From NCBI RefSeq assembly GCF_003385955.1, contig NZ_QRDW01000004.1:124001-188000 (forward strand): 64,000 bases of DNA, given 5' to 3'. The notes below the pieces were generated by a model. The model was not told where the DNA came from and made no database searches. It was given only the letters and a program-made list of their open reading frames with translations. Origin of the DNA: Aestuariispira insulae (lineage in GTDB: Bacteria > Pseudomonadota > Alphaproteobacteria > UBA8366 > Aestuariispiraceae). Shown piece after piece: positions 59,913-64,000 of the stretch (positions within the stretch are counted from its first letter, which is position 1; each line of letters opens with the position of its first letter). The position numbers were made by a program, and so were the translations under genes.

Positions 59913-61700
59913 ATGCATCCGTATCGCACCCATACCTGCGGTCAACTGCGCCTGAGCAACAAGGGTGAAGAAGTCCGGATTTCCGGCTGGATTCACCGCA
60001 AGCGCGACCATGGCAATCTGCTGTTTGTGGATCTGCGCGATCATTATGGCATCACCCAGGTGGTGCTGGATACGTCCAGCGAGTTTTTCAACCTGGTTGA
60101 GAAAGCTTCGCTTGAATCGGTGATCCGTGTGAACGGTACCGTGGTTCAGCGTACGGAAGAGACCGTCAACCCGGCCATGGATACCGGCGAGATTGAGGTG
60201 CAGGCTAAGGATGTTGAAATCCTGTCCCGTGCCGATCAGTTGCCCATGCCTGTGAATCAGGATGCAGGCTATCCGGAAGAAATCCGGTTGAAATACCGCT
60301 ATCTGGATCTGCGCCGGGAAGAAATGCATGCCAATATCATGCTGCGTTCCAAGGTGATAGCTTCAATCCGTCAGCATATGATCGATCAGGGTTTCACCGA
60401 GTTCCAGACCCCGATCCTGACGGCATCCAGCCCGGAAGGTGCCCGTGATTTCCTGGTGCCCAGCCGTTTGCATCCGGGACAATTCTATGCATTGCCTCAG
60501 GCCCCGCAGCAATTCAAACAGCTGTTGATGGTGGCGGGCTTTGACCGCTATTTCCAGATCGCCCCTTGTTTCCGTGATGAAGATGCCCGCGCGGACCGTA
60601 GCCCGGGAGAATTCTATCAGCTCGATTTTGAGATGAGCTTTGTCACCCAGCAGGATGTTTTTGACGCGATCGAACCGGTTTTCCATTCGGTGTTCACCGA
60701 ATTTGCCAATGGCCGCGAAGTGTCGCCGATGCCGTTCCGTCAGATTCCGTTTGCGGAATCCATGCTGAAATATGGTTCCGACAAGCCGGATCTGCGTAAC
60801 CCGATCCTGATTTCCGACGTGACCGAGGCATTTGACGGCTCTGATTTCAAAATTTTCGCCAAACTGATTGGCGAAGGCTTCATCGTTCGTGCGATCCCGG
60901 CACCGGGCGCGGCCGCACAGCCGCGCAGCTGGTTCGATAAACTGAACAGTTGGGCGCAGGGAGAAGGCCAGGCCGGTCTCGGCTATATCAACTTTAAGGA
61001 AGACGGTCCTGCTGGCCCGATCGCTAAAAACCTGGATGAGGCACGCATTGCCAAAATCAAGGAACTGGCTGGTGTGGATACCGGTGATGCGGTCTTCTTT
61101 GCCTGCGGGAAACCTGGCAAAATCGAGGAATTTGCTGGTGCGGCCCGGACCCGTATCGGCAATGACCTTGAGCTGATCGACGAAAATAAGTTTGAATTCT
61201 GCTGGATCGTTGATTTCCCGATGTTCGAATTCGACGAAAAAGAAGGCAAGATCGAGTTTTCTCATAACCCGTTCTCCATGCCGCAGGGTGGTATGGAAGC
61301 ACTGGAAAACCAGGATCCGCTGACCATCAATGCTTATCAGTATGATATTGTCTGTAACGGTATCGAACTTTCTTCCGGTGCGATCCGAAACCATCTGCCG
61401 GAAGTGATGTACAAGGCCTTTGATATCGCCGGTTACGGCCCTGAAGTCGTGGAAGAGCGTTTTGGCGGCATGATCAGCGCGCTGAAACTGGGCGCGCCGC
61501 CGCATGGTGGCTGTGCGCCGGGTATTGACCGTATTGTGATGCTGTTGGCAGGAACCGAGAATATCCGTGAGATCACGGCCTTCCCGATGAACCAGATGGC
61601 GCAGGATTTGATGATGGGAGCACCGGCCATGGTGGACGATCATCAGCTGAAAGACGTACATTTGCGCGTTGCGATGCCGCTGGAAACCAAGTCGGAATAA
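59913..61700 (+). CDS. aspS: Aspartyl-tRNA synthetase (probably non-discriminating)
   Basis: 595 residues, bacterial class IIb with an anticodon-binding OB domain, GAD insertion (about 290-410) and catalytic core: [40 protein letters not shown] (motif 2) and [14 protein letters not shown] (motif 3). His at residue 33 in [11 protein letters not shown] is the residue that marks non-discriminating bacterial enzymes, which also charge tRNA-Asn; discriminating enzymes have Leu there. A terminator follows the stop. Confidence 0.95.
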   Translation: MHPYRTHTCGQLRLSNKGEEVRISGWIHRKRDHGNLLFVDLRDHYGITQVVLDTSSEFFNLVEKASLESVIRVNGTVVQRTEETVNPAMDTGEIEVQAKDVEILSRADQLPMPVNQDAGYPEEIRLKYRYLDLRREEMHANIMLRSKVIASIRQHMIDQGFTEFQTPILTASSPEGARDFLVPSRLHPGQFYALPQAPQQFKQLLMVAGFDRYFQIAPCFRDEDARADRSPGEFYQLDFEMSFVTQQDVFDAIEPVFHSVFTEFANGREVSPMPFRQIPFAESMLKYGSDKPDLRNPILISDVTEAFDGSDFKIFAKLIGEGFIVRAIPAPGAAAQPRSWFDKLNSWAQGEGQAGLGYINFKEDGPAGPIAKNLDEARIAKIKELAGVDTGDAVFFACGKPGKIEEFAGAARTRIGNDLELIDENKFEFCWIVDFPMFEFDEKEGKIEFSHNPFSMPQGGMEALENQDPLTINAYQYDIVCNGIELSSGAIRNHLPEVMYKAFDIAGYGPEVVEERFGGMISALKLGAPPHGGCAPGIDRIVMLLAGTENIREITAFPMNQMAQDLMMGAPAMVDDHQLKDVHLRVAMPLETKSE

Positions 61701-61734
61701 CAAGCCGGCTGGCGAACAATCAGCTTTTATGGGG

Positions 61735-61760
61735 AAAGGGCGGTTTTAACCGCCCTTTTT
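61735..61760 (+). terminator. Terminator after aspS
   Basis: AAAGGGCGGTT and AACCGCCCTTT form an eleven-base-pair stem with a two-base centre, followed by more T residues. It lies 35 bases after the aspS stop. The next 147 bases hold no clear feature. Confidence 0.85.
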
Positions 61761-61907
61761 CTTGTCTTTCATGGAATATTGGCCTGTTGTAGGCTGTTCC
61801 TTGGGGGAAATTTCAAGACTGAACTTTTCATTATTGGCTTATGCGCTACTTTTGTCTTGGGGGCAGGGTTGCGCGTCGATTGGTATCGTGACGGAACGGG
61901 AGAAGTT

Positions 61908-64000
61908 ATGGGGATCAGAAGAAAAAGGTTGGCTGCCGCCCTGCTTGCGTCATCGCTGTTGGTCTCCGCCTGTAGTTCTCAGCCGATGGATTCTGCAGGG
62001 CAGGATTTTTATCGGGCGTTCAGTGCCCGCAATTGGCACCAGGCGTCTGAGATCTATAACCTCAATCAGGATTATTTTTCTGATGAGGAAGAAGAATTTG
62101 AAAGCACAATGGATCTGGTTGCCCGTGGCCTGAACCATGAATTTGTTCCAAAGCTGGAACAGTCCAAGAAAAAAATCGCCAAAATACAATGGCCTGAAAC
62201 CAGGGATCGCTGGGGGACCGTTGGGGATAGTCTTGCCCAAGCCCGGGCATTGCTCGCGCAGTATAATGAGCATGAAATATTGAAGATCGAGCGTTACCGC
62301 GCTTACTCTGTCGATCGATTGCAAGAGACGCTTTTTGAAATTGAGTCAAAGATTGCAACTTCGGCACCGGCGCATTTTTCAGCCTTCGACCATTTTGGCA
62401 GCCAGTCCTTTTTTGAGATCTATCCCGTTGCCCTGGATCGCTCCCGTTTCATGACGCGGCATTATCCTGTCCTGCGTGATGAGGTGGAGCGGGCGAACCT
62501 CGTCCAATTGGATCGGTTTTTGAATAATTATCGTGTCGGCCAGGAATTGACCGGCCTGGCAGCGGAACATGCCCAGGGCCGGTATGTGGAGGCACTGACC
62601 CATCGATATACCGGCGGCAGCAATCCGGATCTGCTGGATTCCTGGTCTGTGTTGCAGCAAGCGCAAGCCAAAGGGATCGAGACAAAACAGGAGGCTATGG
62701 GACGTTTCGTTGTTGTTGAGATTCCGAGCAGGCCGCGTCTGGGGGAGCCGGGGATCGCATTTCCGGTAACGTTGGAAGACGACATGGCTTTTGAGATCCG
62801 GCAGGCCAGCCTTGAAAAGGCATTGCAAGATCCGGTTGGTGCACAAGCCGACTATTTGATCCTGGTGGATCTTGCTGCGTCCGCTACGCTTTTGAAGAAA
62901 GGCGGAACCTCCAAAATTCCATCGCGCTATTACAGCCATTCAACCTATTTAACGAATCCAAAATACACTGCTGCCCAGGCTGAATTCCAAGAAGCGCAAC
63001 GGGCTCTGCAGCAGGCGAACGCGAACCGCAGTCGCCGGTCGGGACAAAATGGCGGATTTGGCACGGGGTCGGCGGACGCCTGGGCCGCAGTGATCGGTGA
63101 GATTTTGACAACTGCCGCCGGATCTTCGGAGGTTGCTGCCGCGGAAGAACGGCTGGAGAGGGCTCAGGAGGAGCTGAACCGCATTCCACCTCAGATAGAG
63201 CATAAGCAATACCAAGAATACCATGTGAGCCGTGTGAGCTTCTCTGGCAGCAAGTCCTATCAGTTCAACTATTATGTACTGGATCGGAAAAGCGGGAAAT
63301 ATGTACGCGGTTCGCTCAACCGGACTTTGGAACAGGATTTTGTCCGGCTGGAAGGTCTTAAACCCTCTGATCCCTATGCGGAGAAGTTACAAGAGGGAAC
63401 GGTAGATGAGGACTATCTTCAACGATGGCGTGACAAGGCTGTCACCGTGAAGATGTCGGATATTGTTGAGGATTACAAATTGCGCCGCTCCAGGGCTGGA
63501 CGGTTACCGGTATTAGCAATGGTACAACAGGATCTGTATGACCAGCGGAATATGTCTTTGCGGCAATCCCGGGAAAGAAAAGTTGCAGCGACCAGAAGGC
63601 CGGATGATAAATTCGGGGTTTCTCAGGAAGCTGGCGATAAAGCGCGACCCATTACCGGAGAGATAACAGAAGTTGGTTTTGGGCGTGTGGCAGACTACAA
63701 ATTCCCGGAAGGCCGCACCAATTCCAATGCCTTTGCTATTGTGATCGGGGTGCGGAATTATGATGATCGCGATATTCCGCCGGTGGATTATGCGTTGAAC
63801 GATGCGGATGCGGTTCGCCAGTATTTGATCAAGACGCGCGGCTTTCCCGCGGAAAATATCGTCATGCTGGAAAATCCGACCCAGTCAGCGCTGATGGCTC
63901 AGTTTGGTAGTGAAAACAACCACAAGGGCAAACTCTATGACACGGTACGGGAGGAAGGCATTCGTGAGGTCTTCGTTTTCTTTTCCGGTCATGGCATTCC
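61908..64000 (+). CDS. Lipoprotein with C-terminal caspase-like domain, 3' end missing
   Basis: The frame stays open to the right edge (697 codons seen). The N-terminus is a lipoprotein signal, LLASSLLVSACSS, and GGGAGAAG precedes the ATG. The middle (about 30-600) is not recognised; it has coiled-coil-like stretches (AAEERLERAQEELNRIPP) and a Gly/Ser-rich part around 375. From residue 607 a caspase-fold begins: NAFAIVIGVRNYDDR, VDYALNDADAVRQYLIK and VFVFFSGHGI, with H695 as the expected catalytic His. The catalytic Cys would lie beyond the window. Such p20 proteins include bacterial orthocaspases and prey-processing or signalling proteases; the role here is unknown. Confidence 0.8.
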   Translation, partial: MGIRRKRLAAALLASSLLVSACSSQPMDSAGQDFYRAFSARNWHQASEIYNLNQDYFSDEEEEFESTMDLVARGLNHEFVPKLEQSKKKIAKIQWPETRDRWGTVGDSLAQARALLAQYNEHEILKIERYRAYSVDRLQETLFEIESKIATSAPAHFSAFDHFGSQSFFEIYPVALDRSRFMTRHYPVLRDEVERANLVQLDRFLNNYRVGQELTGLAAEHAQGRYVEALTHRYTGGSNPDLLDSWSVLQQAQAKGIETKQEAMGRFVVVEIPSRPRLGEPGIAFPVTLEDDMAFEIRQASLEKALQDPVGAQADYLILVDLAASATLLKKGGTSKIPSRYYSHSTYLTNPKYTAAQAEFQEAQRALQQANANRSRRSGQNGGFGTGSADAWAAVIGEILTTAAGSSEVAAAEERLERAQEELNRIPPQIEHKQYQEYHVSRVSFSGSKSYQFNYYVLDRKSGKYVRGSLNRTLEQDFVRLEGLKPSDPYAEKLQEGTVDEDYLQRWRDKAVTVKMSDIVEDYKLRRSRAGRLPVLAMVQQDLYDQRNMSLRQSRERKVAATRRPDDKFGVSQEAGDKARPITGEITEVGFGRVADYKFPEGRTNSNAFAIVIGVRNYDDRDIPPVDYALNDADAVRQYLIKTRGFPAENIVMLENPTQSALMAQFGSENNHKGKLYDTVREEGIREVFVFFSGHGI

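Noticed and set aside
60363-61703. 446-codon open frame on the minus strand opposite aspS
   Set aside because: It covers the conserved synthetase core in reverse, with no ribosome site or recognisable domain.

Overview
The window looks like chromosomal DNA of a Gram-negative, aerobic, probably free-living alphaproteobacterium. Grounds: an aa3 cytochrome oxidase (cta) operon, the Caulobacter-type pilA-cpaABCDEF pilus order, an HdaA-type DnaA homologue, a MarR regulator of the LdtR type, a glutamine-independent style aspartyl-tRNA synthetase, and a purN-purM-hdaA-ppk-ppx-rnd-aspS neighbourhood. GC content is moderate. I see no tRNA or rRNA gene, no insertion sequence, no phage gene and no CRISPR array. 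Genus cannot be fixed from the sequence alone.

Layout. (1) 1-7.3 kb: a methylated-amine catabolic island with the tail of an MttB-type methyltransferase, a dimethylglycine-dehydrogenase-like flavoprotein carrying a GcvT (folate) domain, a second FAD oxidoreductase, a RutR-like TetR repressor with its own operator, an MmgE/PrpD protein, and a GlxA/GbdR-type activator. (2) 7.4-14.5 kb, all leftward: an aa3 oxidase operon in the order ctaB-ctaC-ctaD-(29-codon ORF)-ctaG-ctaE ending in a strong terminator, preceded by a two-gene unit for a divergent haem-copper-oxidase-like subunit and a DUF420/CtaM-like protein. (3) 14.7-21.2 kb: DctB/DctD two-component system followed by a TRAP transporter dctPQM with two DctD-type enhancer sites and a near-consensus sigma-54 promoter. 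(4) 21.2-32.7 kb: Flp/Tad type IVb pilus locus, with a von Willebrand TadG-like protein divergent to flp and a TPR lipoprotein (TadD-like) convergent at the far end. (5) 32.9-33.4 kb: LdtR-like regulator. (6) 33.4-45.3 kb, all leftward: a twelve-gene nucleoside import and salvage operon (BMP binding protein, ABC ATPase, two permeases, cdd, purine nucleoside phosphorylase, deoC, deoA, deoB, a PHYHD1-like 2-oxoglutarate dioxygenase, add, HAD phosphatase) whose promoter contains a perfect RutR-type palindrome. (7) 45.5-61.7 kb: housekeeping genes (MFS transporter, ABC-F, ndk, purN, purM, DUF2066, AI-2E/PerM family, hdaA, sixA-like, ppk, ppx, rnd, aspS). (8) 61.9 kb to the end: a lipoprotein with a C-terminal caspase-like domain, cut by the window edge.

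The most interesting points are the PHYHD1-like oxygenase embedded in nucleoside salvage, the divergent oxidase subunit paired with DUF420, the surface-anchored caspase-like protein, and the pairing of a RutR-like repressor gene with two RutR-type operators 40 kb apart. All functional statements rest on motif recognition by eye; no database search was run.
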